64,000 nucleotides of DNA from Pararge aegeria (GCF_905163445.1 NC_053196.1:12053501-12117500), one strand, 5' to 3'. Shown: positions 45,111-56,804, counted from the first letter of the stretch. Notes: generated from the sequence alone by a model not told the origin. Program-made: numbers and translations.

Positions 45111-45522
45111 ACCTAATTAGACAAAAGAAAAAATCCTACATCTTCACAAGTTATTGTCCAGTGCAAGAAATTCGATTTTGAATTGACTCTGACGTTTAAA
45201 ACTTTATTAGTAATTTTTTGACGTTAAATTTGTCCTAGTACTAAATCAGAACTCGGAAGCAAAGTAACTTATTATCATACTTGCTGTCGTATCGGTGTCG
45301 TAGCATGACATTTAATTTTTGACTAGCGGACCCCAGCTCCATCTGTCGGGCTGATTTGTGACACGCATGTGAAACGCATACCAAAAAATTCATTCAAATC
45401 GGTCCAGCCGTTTAGGAGGAGTTCAGTGACATACACACGCACACAAAGAAATTTTGGCAACGAATGTAATGTGAGTGAGTAATGGGTATCAAACTTTTCC
45501 TTATAATTGAGGATCGTGGCTT

Positions 45523-45690
45523 CCAGTGGCGTGCGTAGAGGGAACTTATACAAAGGGTATGCAGATGATATAAATTAAAAAAAAATCTCCATTACGAGTT
45601 ATAAAAAAAGTTTTTTTATAACTCGTAATGGAGATTTTTTTAATTTATATCATCTGCATACCCTGTGCATATTCTCATGTAATGAGATGT
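45523..45690. mobile_element. hAT-type MITE with decayed right end
   Basis: CAGTGGCGTGCGTAGAGG left end, GGTATGCAGATGATATAAAT arm and a near-perfect hairpin centre around ATCTCCATTACGAGTTATAA. The right terminus has diverged. Confidence 0.6.
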
Positions 45691-46900
45691 GGCCTTATGG
45701 ATATAATCTGCTTTATTATGTTTCTTGATCTCTTCCTACTCTGCGCTGGATGAAGACTTCTATAGAAGGGAATTATGAAGGCTCTCTTAACCAGTAGCCT
45801 TAGTAAAAAATTTACTCGCTCGTAATCGAGTAGTTCTAGACAGTCTCAGTATCTTATTTACGTGTATATAAAACAATAAAGACTGTCCCTAGGACTTCTT
45901 TATATTCTAATCACCATATAGCAAGGAATAAATGCTTCAAAGTTTCACATATTATCTTCTCACTTATACCTACTTCACAATCTATAAGAAATCATTTTCC
46001 AAATAAGTGGCGTACAAAATATTAATTTATATTCTATGTTTAAAACATTGAAACTACAAAGCTGAATGTTTTTATATCTCCCAATGTGATTATTATTCTT
46101 CAATATGCCTAACAAAACCTGAAAATAAACTTAAAACGCTTATTAATCTGTAATCATAACGCTTTTCCTAAGTGAGTGGCGCGAAAATCCATCACGCCTA
46201 GGTCGGCCTCTCACCGTGATTGGCCCCCCAATGACCAATAGGAGCGCATCGATGCGCACGCCTACCAGACTATTTTCCGATTTGAATAGATTCGAATACA
46301 TTCCAAATTCAAAAGATTTTTGTTCTTTTATTAAAACTAAGTAAGTATATTGTTTGAGAAACCTTTTCTACTTATCTAGACATATACAACTGAAATAAGA
46401 AGATTTGTTTGAAATAATTAGATTACTTATAATGAAATTTACTTGCCATTGTTTTTAGCAAATTACTCAGAATATCTTTACATTTCATAAATGCTTGTGA
46501 CCCTTAACGAAAAAAATACATATCTTTGTACATAATCTTGATTAATTGTATTCGGCGAAATACAATTTTTCTTCTAAATACCAATAGACTGTGTCTTACT
46601 GCTCAATAATAACTAATTCCCCGGATATGGGTCCCAGTTATTATTAACCTGTGATAAAAAAAAAATCATTGAAGCCCGCTAACCCTCTTCGATTCAGCTG
46701 GATGGCTTAATTTTTCAATTCCCTCTCTCCTATAATCAGTCAATTTCAGTGCCGAGCTGTCAGCATTATTGATCTAAGGATGATGTATGTATTTCTAAAA
46801 TAAAGCTAATTTTATATGACGATTCTTTTAAGATTAGTAACTAGATACAAAATAATTTCACAACTGATAACCTACAACAAACAGCAATCTAAGCTTCGAT
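45691..46900. other. No gene recognised
   Basis: AT-rich. 46190-46270 is GC-rich with two opposed CCAAT-type boxes (GATTGGCC and GACCAATAGG), which may be a decayed promoter or a transposon scrap. Confidence 0.3.
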
Positions 46901-46913
46901 GTTGATAAATCAC

Positions 46914-47056
46914 CAGTGGCGTGCACTTCATGCATGCACAAAAGCTCTGCATACCCTAAGATTTTTGTATAACTCATAAATGCGAAGGATTTTTCCGTTT
47001 TCTGGCATCTTCCTTCTAAATGCATACCCTGGTCAGAAACCCTGTGCACGCCACTG
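46914..47056. mobile_element. hAT-type MITE with perfect 8-bp target duplication
   Basis: CAGTGGCGTGCAC to GTGCACGCCACTG, flanked on both sides by TAAATCAC. It is a related subfamily with a different centre from the copy at 1831. Confidence 0.75.
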
Positions 47057-47146
47057 TAAATCACGTATGATCGATGTATCACGGTGACCAACTATCACGA
47101 TGTTATCATTGCCATGTCTTGTGTTACCTGTGATATCTAATCACTA

Positions 47147-47245
47147 CGATTATCATACCACCACCTATGTTAATTAAAAACAATGTCTGTGTGCACCACG
47201 ATAATATCATACCATCACCTATATAAATTAGAAAGGATGTGTAAC
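47147..47245. repeat. Two-copy tandem repeat, about 50 bp
   Basis: ATCATACCACCACCTATGTT and ATCATACCATCACCTATATA start two similar units about 50 bases apart. Confidence 0.5.
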
Positions 47246-48335
47246 TATATTACATCAAAACCAGTCCCAGAGATTTACTATTGCAAAAGTACCTGCACAA
47301 TACTTTACCAAAACTAAACCACTGTTTTTTGGGAATGTAAATATAACCGTTATGTTATTAAACTTCTTAGTTTTTAACACATTTGTCAAAGATTATGATG
47401 TGACTGAAATTTGTGATGTTAAATAAAAATTCATTATGTATTTTTTTAACAAATAATATGACATTGGTGTGTCATATCGTATACTCTTAGGATTGTTTAC
47501 CGAAATTTATCTACCGATTAATATTGGATTCTGTGACAAAAAACCTTTCGGCGCGTAAACGATTTTGTAGGTAGGTACCTACCTACCATTCTTCTACAAT
47601 ATTTCTTGCAAATAAATTTTATTATTATTATGGTAAAAACGGTAAAAGGTCGTTGAAATTATAACTCGGAATAAGGTCGGTTAATAATGTAATAAATACA
47701 AACCGCGTAGTTTTGACTTTATACTCTTAAAAACAGACACTAAGAATTTTTCATTCCTTATTTCCGAAGCATATTTATAAAGCCAAAAATCTGAATTCAG
47801 TTAGTAAAAATTTAAGGGAAAAACATATAGTCGTCTCTAAATATGACTAAAAATAAAATACCACCTAGGTACCTAAGTTTGAAAAAAGGAAAGTCTGAAA
47901 TAAATTAAAAATATCGTTGATTTTTAAATTGCCTTGTAATTATTGTCTATTATGCACAAAATATCCACTAGACATGTGATAAGCCTTAGAAATATGCGTC
48001 TCGATTCAAAAGAAAGGAAGCTGCAATTTCTCACTGCCCATTGAGCTCGCCATCGTATAAATATTGAACGATAATCAACTTGTCAGATTTCATAAATACT
48101 TATCTGAAGATACGTCATTAGTGACATAAAGTTTCACAGGTAGTTTTTAAAATTTGGTGAAGTGGCTAGTCTACTTTTCGGGGGGGACCGAGTTGGATTT
48201 CCGACCTCTAACTTTTCGGAGTTATATGATTTTTTTTTTGTTGTACCTAATAATTTCCGAACCAACTTCACTGGGCATACAACGAGCACGTCCTGCAACA
48301 AGCCGCCCCGTGTCCATCAATTTGATACGTAGGTA

Positions 48336-48423
48336 CCAGCGGCGTGCACATCATACACGCACAAATGCACTGCATATGCTGCTTTATGCCTACTCTGGTC
48401 AGAAGCCCTGCGCACGCCGCTGG
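48336..48423. mobile_element. Short hAT-type MITE variant
   Basis: CAGCGGCGTGCAC and its complement GCGCACGCCGCTG bound an 87-base unit related to the 46914 copy. No clear target duplication. Confidence 0.55.
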
Positions 48424-48424
48424 T

Positions 48425-48545
48425 GGCCGCTAGGTGCTAAGCCTCAAGTGCCTGTAATTACACCAGCAACCACGCCCTTCAGACCGGAACACAGTATTGC
48501 AAAAATGCTGTTTAGCGGCAGAAATAAGCATGGCGTAAATAGTAA
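48425..48545 (+). repeat. Interspersed repeat (family H)
   Basis: TGTAATTACACCAGCAACCA, CGCCCTTCAGACCGGAACAC and TTAGCGGCAGAAATAAGCAT, partly shared with 51570-51665 and, reversed, 3605-3700. Confidence 0.45.
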
Positions 48546-48582
48546 CGTTAAACACCCTGAGATTTAAAACATGACTTTTTTT

Positions 48583-48786
48583 AGCAAAAAAAACCTGCTT
48601 CAACTGTGAACGAAAACATCGTGAGGGAACCTGCATGCCTGAGAGTTCTCTATAATGCTCTCATAGGTGTGGGTCCACCAATCTGCACTAAGCCAGCGTG
48701 GTGGACTGCGGGCTTGAACCCTTCTCATTGTGGGAGGAGACCCGGGCCCTGTAGTGGGCCGGTAAGGGGTTGATGATGATGATGAA
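48583..48786 (+). repeat. SINE B 3' half
   Basis: ACATCGTGAGGGAACCTGCA, AGCCAGCGTGGTGGACTGC and a (GAT)n tail. 48787-49429 is unassigned. Confidence 0.7.
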
Positions 48787-49429
48787 ATACAATGAAACCA
48801 GGAAATTTATAGAGAAAGCAAAGATTACATAATATCAGCATAAGTTAATACCTAGAAGTTGGTGAGACTCTACCAATTACCTTAAGCAACTGTTGGATTT
48901 AGCTCATAATGTTGGGGCTCAATTAAATTAATCATGTTTAATGTACCTAATTGTTTCCACAAAAGGCGTCTAGTAACAGTCGTTTAAAAATTCCTACCTA
49001 CTAGCGCCACCTAGTTTCAAACTGGCGAACGATAAATTGTTTTTAGCTCCGTCCGCTGGCGCTACTGTTGCTGTTTTATATAGTGAAAAACGAATATTAC
49101 CACAAAGCTAGGAGGTTTTTAGATCCATCCTATTGCAATGGCTGAAAAGCATGAAGTAAACCCTCAATTTACATCATAATACTCATGTATTGTTTTGTTT
49201 TATTTCAAGCGGCATTCAATTATAAAATTTCTGAAATTTGCCGTAAGAAACAAACTGTCTATTAGCTTTTAATGTCTCCAAATCAATTAAAATCTTTATC
49301 AACATTCTCAACATTTCACTAATATTTAGAAAACTCATAAATGTTTGCAAAATTCACATTAACGCTATTCAATGCGCATTGTTATTAAACTCAGAGCTGT
49401 ACAATGGGCTGAAGCTTTTTAAACACCCG

Positions 49430-49990
49430 CTGAAATGTATACAGCGCCCTCTTTTGTTGCGGCGTCGAAGGAAACTGCCACGAGCCAAACATCACTCTAT
49501 CTCGCTCTTTCTAATGTTAAATTGTATATTTATCTCTTTCGGTACATTGTCGTGTGTCTCTCTCTTATCGATCGGATCATTGATCTTTGAAATTCGTCGG
49601 CAAGTCGAGTGGCGCGCGCAAACGTCGGCCACTAACTCCCGTCTCGCTCGCGCACGCTACGGTTACGTTCGCTCGTGTTTCTTTTATTGCCGTTTTATTA
49701 TTTCTTGTAGATGATCACGCGATTGTAAGCTGTCGCTTGGCGCGCACACGTCATTTCCTCCGTCCTCTTTTGACGTGTGAGCGAACGGATGTTGCCTCTC
49801 GCTCTGGCCGGCGCACGTCGGACTCGCTGCCGTGCGTCGATGTTTTGGGAAGTGCACCCGCCCGACGTTCCCACGGTTCACCTTCTGAGTTCTGACTTCC
49901 TTACGAAAAAAACAAACAAGAGCACTCTGTTGAAGAAAATCGACGTCTGCCGGTCGCGATGAATGATTAATACAATTATGAACGCGCACG
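49430..49990. promoter_or_regulatory. CpG-rich island upstream of a core promoter
   Basis: GC- and CpG-rich, with many CTCGCTC/GAGCGA-like runs and no SINE or LINE insertions. Open frames cross it on both strands but match nothing recognised and differ from each other, so I treat the block as regulatory or an untranslated exon. Confidence 0.5.
49844..49875. promoter_or_regulatory. Su(H) paired-site (SPS) motif
   Basis: TTTGGGAA at 49844-49851 and TTCCCACG at 49868-49875 are head to head with a 16-bp spacer. The second is a perfect Su(H) consensus; the first shares the TGGGAA core. Spacers of 15-17 bp are known to allow cooperative assembly of Notch-CSL-Mastermind dimers, as at mammalian Hes1. 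Confidence 0.55.
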
Positions 49991-50025
49991 CCAGCTACCT
50001 CGTCTTGACGTTAATAATAGTTCTT

Positions 50026-50057
50026 TATAAAGGACACGTGGTTGGTCAATGTCAGTT
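50026..50057 (+). promoter_or_regulatory. Core promoter: TATA box plus initiator
   Basis: TATAAAGG at 50026-50033 is followed 28 bases later by TCAGTT (50052-50057), the arthropod initiator. The Su(H) pair lies about 180-210 bp upstream. Downstream, the first ATG opens only nine codons, so the transcript may be non-coding or begin with an untranslated exon. Confidence 0.45.
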
Positions 50058-51354
50058 ATTCGAAGGTTTAAGGCTTTGATACGCATTATAATATTGCACT
50101 GAGGATCAGAAATTATGTTTTGTTGCCAAAAAAAGTTGTTTTAGTTGGCTTCAATCTCGAGTCCCGTTAGGGGCTTTCTTTATACTCGTATAGTTTATAG
50201 AAGGCATGATAAGTTTACACGTAAAGAAATTGTAAGGTTTTATTTTAATTACTTATTGACTCCAAGGTCAGACACATCGTCATAAGTTTAAGCTCTGCAG
50301 GCTTGCATTAGAGTTGAGGTCTATGCCTGCAATAATTCATCATTCACACACCCTTTTTTGACCTGACCCAGAAGTCGATCCTGGGATTTTATGATCTGTT
50401 GTGAAACACGCTAAACACTAGAAGAGGCGACAAAGGCATGTTGACAAATTATAAAAACTGCCCTATGATGTTTGGAAGAATCTAATATGTCTTATATCAA
50501 TTTTTGTTTTGTTGATATAAATTGGAAATTATATTAAGCTTAATTTTTACTCCGGAGCATCCTCACTCATTCATTAATTAATTAATTGAAGTCAAAATTT
50601 TGAAGTTCAAGCGGTACAACATTATGTTTATATAGACGTTACGTCATAATTTTGAATTCGGCATTTTGTCAATCAATCAATCTGTTATGGTGAATCCCTA
50701 GATTTTGAGGTTTAATTTATTGAAAATAATAGTTTTTTATAATCATCATTTCATATCATTGGATAAATACAATATTTTAGCGATTCTTTGTTTCTGTCAC
50801 TATATCTATTCTTATCTAATTATCATCAGATAGACCTTGTGGGTTTTAAACGTGGATACTTTATAGGTAGCCCGATCAATGGACGCTAAACCTGATATCG
50901 ATGTGTTTGCGGATGAATGGATGAAGAAAATGCGTATGTGTCTTGAGATTTCTGAGAAGTCGATGTGAATGTAGACGTTTCAGAAAAAGGAGAACGTTTT
51001 CCAATCGTCTATAAATTTTTTGTAACTGACTTTAGAAAAAGGAGACGGTTTTCAATTCATTATTTTTAAATATAACTATATGTGCTCGGGCATTCCACCA
51101 CCAGGGAAAATGATTTTAGTTATTATTATTTTTGGTAGCTTTAAATTATTTAGCAAGAAATATTTTACTTGGAACCGATTTTAAAGTGTTTACTTTATTA
51201 ATTGGTTTTCGGTTATAAGCTTTCCACTAAACTTGCAATAAATTGATATGAGAAAGTCAAAGTAGTTGATTTGAGAAATTTTCGTACCTAAATATATTTT
51301 AATTTATTTTTTTCACTCTTTAGTATTCCTTTGTGTTTCAACGTTTTAATATTA
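50058..51354. other. DNA downstream of the candidate promoter, no coding seen
   Basis: Short frames only. A tRNA-like reverse SINE head lies at about 50340-50440, and two copies of an AGAAAAAGGAGA(A/C)(C/G)(G/T)GTTTT-type piece at 50985 and 51030. Confidence 0.35.
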
Positions 51355-51480
51355 AAAGAATAGAATAACTTTATTGCAATACAACACAAAAGTAAAACAG
51401 TAACATTACTAAGTGCAAAGGTGCAAAGGCGGCCTTATCACTAAAAGTGATCTTCTAAAGACAAACTAAGCGTGCGAAGC
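51355..51480 (-). repeat. LINE tail (family F, diverged)
   Basis: ATAACTTTATTGCAATACAA, then AAAGGCGGCCTTATCACTAA and AAGTGATCTTC. Confidence 0.55.
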
Positions 51481-51569
51481 TGATAAAAAAGTAAAAAGAG
51501 CCGGTAAAAAGATTTTTATTTTTACAGTAATAATTGACGAACGAAATCGCCTATAAGCGGAGCAAAACT

Positions 51570-51665
51570 TCTTAGGGCATGCAAAGAAACAGTCCTTTCC
51601 CTTCACCGAAATGCAGCGTTGCAAAAATTTTCTTCGCGGCAGAAATAAACGTGGCAGTTGTACCT
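51570..51665 (+). repeat. Interspersed repeat (family H)
   Basis: TTCACCGAAATGCAGCGTTG, CAAAAATTTTCTTCGCGGCA and GAAATAAACGTGGC. 51666-52840 is unassigned. Confidence 0.45.
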
Positions 51666-52844
51666 ACTTCTCCAGACGAGCTCTGTCACAACAACTGTCT
51701 ATGTTTCGTTCTAATTACTTATTAATTATTATAAATCCTATAACAGTATTTCCAGTTTAGAGAGAAAAAAAATCTGCGGGCGCAAAAAAATAAACTTTAA
51801 ATACCTAACTATTTACTATGTTTTAATAAAAAACGAATATTGGCACGACACGTGTACGAAGGCCGTGGGAACCGCGCTCCCTCGGGATATCTTTAGTGAG
51901 GGATATTGTTTCTTGAGCACATGCCAGTGGAGCGCTAGTTTAGTGTGGACATGTCCCCTGAGTATACTATAGCTTTGATACCAACACAGTATAAATTATC
52001 TCTAATTTACAATAAAAATTATATAGTTTTCATAAAAAAAAAATTATGTTAAATTGTGTTAATAAAATGATGATCGATATACATGACTCTTCTTTAGTGC
52101 GTGCTCGAAGTTCAAGAAGCTTATTTAAATCTTAAATAAAGCCTAAGTACGAATATGTTTTTAGTAATAAACAAAGGTAACCAAGCAAAAGTAGAAATGT
52201 TGATTTCTATTTAAGTATGAAAACATTTTGATATGATTTTTCCCACTATCCTTCTTAAATTTAGGTTCTGTTATATTCCTAGCACTTTTCTTTTTATAGA
52301 GAGAAGAGTGTAGTAGAGCATAGATCTACTAAGCTGTTTCAATATCAAGACGGTATTATGAGAGACTATACACTTTTTTTCTTGGAATTTTGTTTGTTAT
52401 ATTGTTATAAGGTTTGTTTATGTCTATTAATTCGCCGATAAAAGAACTTGTACAATATGTGATTGCAAAAATGAATATAAAATCTTTCAAACTGTCCATA
52501 ACTAAATACATTAAAGATATATAATTATAGCAAAATATGAAAAATACTGCGAGCCTGAGCCTGAGATCGAGCTCTACTGCTCGGCAGGGCGCGAAGATCC
52601 CTAATGAGCCCTAGGCCCCAACGTTGCTGTTTAGTTTATCGGAGCATCGTCTTTTTAACAATATTTCGGTTTAACATCGATGTATTAACAAAATTTAATT
52701 AAAATCATATCCATAAGTTCCTACCGTCGTTCTCGATTCATTGAATACACGTCCCGCATGAAGATTCGCCATCTGTCCCTCGTTGAATCACGACGCGCCG
52801 ATTTGGGCCGTTGAGACGTCTATTGACCTAACTTCTGATTCACT

Positions 52845-53235
52845 TATGCCCGTTTTCACTAACGACGGGCAAGGAAATGCCTAAGTAATTAACGCCTAAT
52901 CAAAGAAGATCTAGGCAAACATTTACCTTTTACCAAACGATTTTCACTATGCAACTTGTCTATGGTTCTTGGCACAAGGTGTGGTATTTTTTGTTTGTAT
53001 TATAATTTTTTTCAATTTTCGTATGGATTTGAGATTATTAAAAAAAATAACCAATTTATATTTTTTTAACTGTCAAGCGTAAATTTACGAGTCCCCTTAA
53101 CCTTATAATCCGCCGAATCGGCGTCGTAACTTTAGACGGCGCCTAACGTCGTAAGACATCATAAAGGTTCGCGAAACGTTTTTTTTCTATAGGATATATC
53201 TAAACGTCTAGGCATCCTATTAAGGCGATTCCTAG
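52845..53235. repeat. MITE-like repeat (family G), empty-site reference
   Basis: GCCCGTTTTCACTAACGACG at one end, and GCGTCGTAACTTTAGACGGC then GCCTAACGTCG inside. The same inside sequence is split at 57597 by a LINE tail. Confidence 0.4.
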
Positions 53236-53469
53236 GTTTAGGTGTAGTTCTCTGCTGGACTAAAGGCCACTCACTCCCAATGGTGTGCTTTACCCATAAT
53301 CACCACGCTAAGCAGACAAGTTGATGATGGCAGTACAAAGTAGTAGTAGCACAGAGGAAGCTGGTACCTTTTCTCGGTCGCCTCGTACAACATACAACAA
53401 AGCTGTACCGTACCTACTATTATTTAAGAAAAAAAATATATATATTCTAAATTTCGCACTTGACCAGCT

Positions 53470-53545
53470 TGGTAAAAATGGCCTAAACCTTCTTATTCTG
53501 AGTGGAGACTCATGCCTTGTATTGGGCAGTAATGGTTTAATATGG
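53470..53545 (+). repeat. SINE B 3' end, decayed
   Basis: GGCCTAAACCTTCTTATTCT and CTCATGCCTTGTATTGGGC. Confidence 0.45.
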
Positions 53546-53549
53546 TTCA

Positions 53550-53725
53550 TATTATGAAAATTAAGCTTAATTTTCTATAGGTGAAAAGCAGGAGAATCTG
53601 TATGGTGTTATTTATAATTTCTTTAATCCTTATACTCAACACCAAACAGATCTTCGGCAATGTACCGTCTACTCACGTTTCGGTCCGAAACCGGTCCATC
53701 CTCAGGAGATGTTGACATGATTGTG
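53550..53725 (+). mobile_element. Penelope-like repeat, copy 3
   Basis: GCAGGAGAATCTGTATGGTG, CAGATCTTCGGCAATGTACC, TCACGTTTCGGTCCGAAACC and ATCCTCAGGAGATGTTGAC. The best preserved hammerhead-like core is on its minus strand. Confidence 0.5.
53660..53715 (-). ncRNA. Candidate hammerhead ribozyme
   Basis: Minus strand: CTGAGGA (53705-53699), a stem II hairpin GGACCG-GTTT-CGGACC (one mismatch), then GAAAC (53681-53677). This is the conserved hammerhead core order. Stem III is imperfect in this copy. Confidence 0.35.
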
Positions 53726-53784
53726 TTATGTGATATTTAATATTGTTCATCATGGTGAATACAAAGCGAAATGTGTCATCTGTT

Positions 53785-53993
53785 ATCATCTATCTTCGAC
53801 TCAACAACTGCTTCGATCTCCACGAAATTTTGCATAGATAGCTTACGCTTTGAATACGGGCATATGATACATTTAACCTGGGAAATTTAACAGTTTCTGA
53901 GTTTTTTTTAAACAAAAAAACTATCGATATAGCTAAATGTGTTTAGGTCAGCATTTTACAACCTCCGGTTACACCAGCGAAGTCACGAGCTAG
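53785..53993 (+). mobile_element. Helitron-like 3' end
   Basis: Ends GCGAAGTCACGAGCTAG followed by T, the 3' terminus of the Helitron family. Confidence 0.45.
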
Positions 53994-54399
53994 TAATTAC
54001 GTAATGCAGTTTTATTGTCGGACGTGCTCCGACCAAGTTCACACGTCTGAGGCGACGCGACGTAAGAGAAAAGGGTCATTATATAAATTGGATAAATGGA
54101 GACAGACAGACGGCAGGAAAAAGATCACAATCAATCAATCGAAACTATGGTTTATATAACAGAAATAAGCTATAGGTAAAGGAGCAATAGGTATGTAATT
54201 TCAGATCACGCGAATCCCTTCTAAGAATAATGTACCTACGTACATCATAAAATTTTAGGGCTGGTTGGGCGGATTTTAAACTATTATATAATAAATCTAT
54301 CCAAAACTTTAAAAACTTGTGAAAGATCACTTTTTGTCACAATCATCTGATGATACGAGTTATAAAAAACTTAAGGATAGGCATTGTAAGAGTTATATC

Positions 54400-54530
54400 G
54401 ACGGCCGAGTGGCGCAGTGGGCAGCGAATCCGCTCTGGGCCAGCGTGGTGGACTACGCCTTAACCCCTTCTTACTTTAGGAGACCCGTGCCCTATAGTGG
54501 GTCGGTAATAGGTTGATATCATGATGGTGA
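54400..54530 (+). repeat. Chimeric SINE: family A head on family B body
   Basis: GACGGCCGAGTGGCGCAGTG and GGCAGCGA (family A) runs straight into ATCCGCTCTGGGCCAGCG and TGGTGGACTACG (family B) and ends as family B. Confidence 0.65.
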
Positions 54531-54756
54531 ATATAAAAACAACTTATACATGGTATTTTATCAACAAAAAAATATAATATATAGAAAACAGAACCAATGC
54601 TCGAGGTGATTATATTATCTTTACAGCCAACAATAAAATCGAAGGGTCCTTAATCAAAGAGCCTTATATGGACACCATTTATGCCATCTCAGGCTGAGAA
54701 ATTAAACATAATAAATTCAGGGACTAACGAAGGTGTGACTAAGCTGTATTTATTTC

Positions 54757-54800
54757 TATACTAGTCGTATCCCGCGACTTCAGCTTACAAATTCTGACAA
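54757..54800 (-). mobile_element. Helitron terminus scrap
   Basis: ACTAGTCGTATCCCGCGACT and TCAGC. 54531-54756 and 54801-55150 hold nothing recognised. Confidence 0.35.
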
Positions 54801-55149
54801 GTGAATCATTCTCATACACTCTTTTCTTTTATCTGCTATTTTACACAATTTACACCGACCTGCTGTATCGCATCGCACGCTTTCGCTTTGACTATGTTAT
54901 CGAAACTTAAAGGTTTTAGCATCATGGTTAAATATAAAGAAGCCTTTATGTTCTTCCTAAAATGTTGAGCTATCCGAAGCAAAAAAAAAGTATTCATATT
55001 AAAAAAAAAAAACAACAGACATAAAAACAAACACTTCAGCTTTATTATGAGTAGGAGTGGATAGATATTATATTATGAATCTTTAGTAAGATAGTTTGTT
55101 CGTCTCTTTTCAAAACATCGTCATAGTATAAAATAAAAATTATAATTTA

Positions 55150-55250
55150 TAGTTTACCTACCACTACTGACTTCAGAATTATGTCCCAGTAATCAAACCC
55201 AGGACCTCACTATCCGTAGCGGTATGTGAATGTTCTTACCACTAAACAAA
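55150..55250 (-). repeat. tRNA-like SINE head, reverse
   Basis: Reverse reads TTTAGTGGTAAGAACATTCA, then GAGGTCCTGGGTTTGATTAC. Confidence 0.55.
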
Positions 55251-55586
55251 GGGCAAATGATAAAGATAATTAAGGGTAATAAACCTCATACCAACACACA
55301 TAATTTACCTACTAATAACTCTTTGATCGACTGAATAAAAGGGAGTTTTCAATTCGATTGGTATTTCTTTATGCATATGCGATGAGTACGCCCGCCCATT
55401 TACCCATTCCATCATCAACATCATCACGTCAATCCATTACCGGCCCACTACAGAGCACGGGGTCCACGCCGGCCTAGTGTGGATTGGTGGACTCCCGCTT
55501 TTGAGAACATTAACTCTTAGGCATGCAGGTTTCCTCACGATGTTTTCAAGTGATGTTTTAATTACTTAAAACGCACATAACTATTT

Positions 55587-56064
55587 GACGGCCGATTGGC
55601 GCAGTTTGCGGCGACCCTGCTCACACCGTCCGTAACCCTTTCACTCCAATCGTCGCCTGAGCCGAGGTTCGGCCTCACATGAGGCGCCCTCAGGCCGACG
55701 ATCCCTTCGCTTCTTCGAGCCCTAGGGTTGAAACTCTTCCTGGCAGAGCCCCATTCCGAGGCTCGCCAACAAGCCCGCGTTACGCTGTTAAAATCATTAG
55801 AGTTAATCAGCTACACACAATCCGAAAAAAAAAATATTAAAAGACCCTGTTTTCTGAGTCCAAGGCCGTGGGTTCGATTCCTGCAACTGGAAAGTGTTTC
55901 AGTTTTCAGTGTCTGGGTGTTTATCTGTATATTATAAGTGTCTATTTACATTATTCATAAAAATATTCATCAGTCATCTTAGTACCAATAACACAAGCTA
56001 TGCTTACTTTGGTGCTAGATGGCGAAGTGTGCATTGTCGTTGAGTATTTATTTATTTATTTATA
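55587..56064 (+). repeat. SINE A, itself interrupted
   Basis: Head GACGGCCGATTGGCGCAGTT at 55587-55622; the rest continues at 55845 with GACCCTGTTTTCTGAGTCC and ends (TTTA)n. Confidence 0.8.
55623..55844 (+). mobile_element. GC-rich retroposed fragment with poly(A), nested
   Basis: 222 bases, CACACCGTCCGTAACCCTTT ... GGCTCGCCAACAAGCCCGCG ... then A-rich end. Flanked by GACCCTGCT and GACCCTGTT (9-bp target duplication). Source gene or element not recognised. Confidence 0.7.
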
Positions 56065-56150
56065 ACTTAGTTATAAAAGTTAGAGGTGCGTGCTGGGACT
56101 TAAACTCGGCCCCCCGAAAGCGAAGTTGAGCTCTGCCCAATGCGCCATCA

Positions 56151-56800
56151 CCACTTCATCCACTACACTGATATTTATGATCCGATTTTCTCTCACATGC
56201 AAGTAACGTCAAAGTTTGTTTAATTTTTTTTTCTTTTTTCATTGGGCTTAAAGACTTTCAACGGACTTTGTTTCGGAGTTGGAGAACGATAACTCACATA
56301 ATTAAAGCTAATATCAAGTTTTACTGGAAAATCGCGATGAATTTCACTCGTATTACGCAGACGAAACCGACAGCATGTGTAAGTTATCAAAAATACTTAA
56401 TATGCAGCATCCGTTACTGCTTGTGGGAAAAGTAGACAGGTGTCACTTATCGCTCTATAAAGAAGCTGCGAGGACTTGATTAACAGTGTCTCCACTGATA
56501 ATGAACCCTAATACATTAAAAATAGAGTTTATTTTATATTGAATTTAAAGTTTCTTTTGGACCGCCAAATGAAAAAGCTAAGTGTAAGGAAGCATCAATA
56601 TAGTCATAAACGGCACTGATACGTCAACTTAACATGGATATTAAAGCTGGAATCCAATTAAGTCTTTTTTCGATCTGGTTTTTGTGACCACGAGTAGCGT
56701 GCCGGTACGGATATTTTCATTAAACAAGTTTAGTTTAATAGTTACTGCACTATTAACGTGAGAAGTTAGAGCTATTATTTGAATTTCCACTTTAATATTG
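56151..56800. other. No gene recognised
   Basis: AT-rich sequence; nothing assigned. Confidence 0.4.
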
Positions 56801-56804
56801 TACG

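Larger units (their letters stand above)
55414..56150 (-). repeat. SINE B carrying two nested insertions
   Basis: 5'-to-3' in the window: SINE B tail side 55414-55584, SINE A in plus orientation 55587-56064, and SINE B head side 56065-56150 (AAGTTAGAGGTGCGTGCTGG, CCCCGAAAGCGAAGTTGAGC, GCGCCATCACC). ATAACTA/ATAACTTA flank the SINE A. Confidence 0.75.

Noticed and set aside
48154..48567. 137-codon open frame, plus strand
   Set aside because: It runs through a hAT-type MITE (48336-48423) and a family H repeat, so it is an accidental fusion.
49379..49989. Several 60-110 codon frames on both strands
   Set aside because: They overlap each other in a CpG island, and none has a start context, splice signals or recognisable protein.
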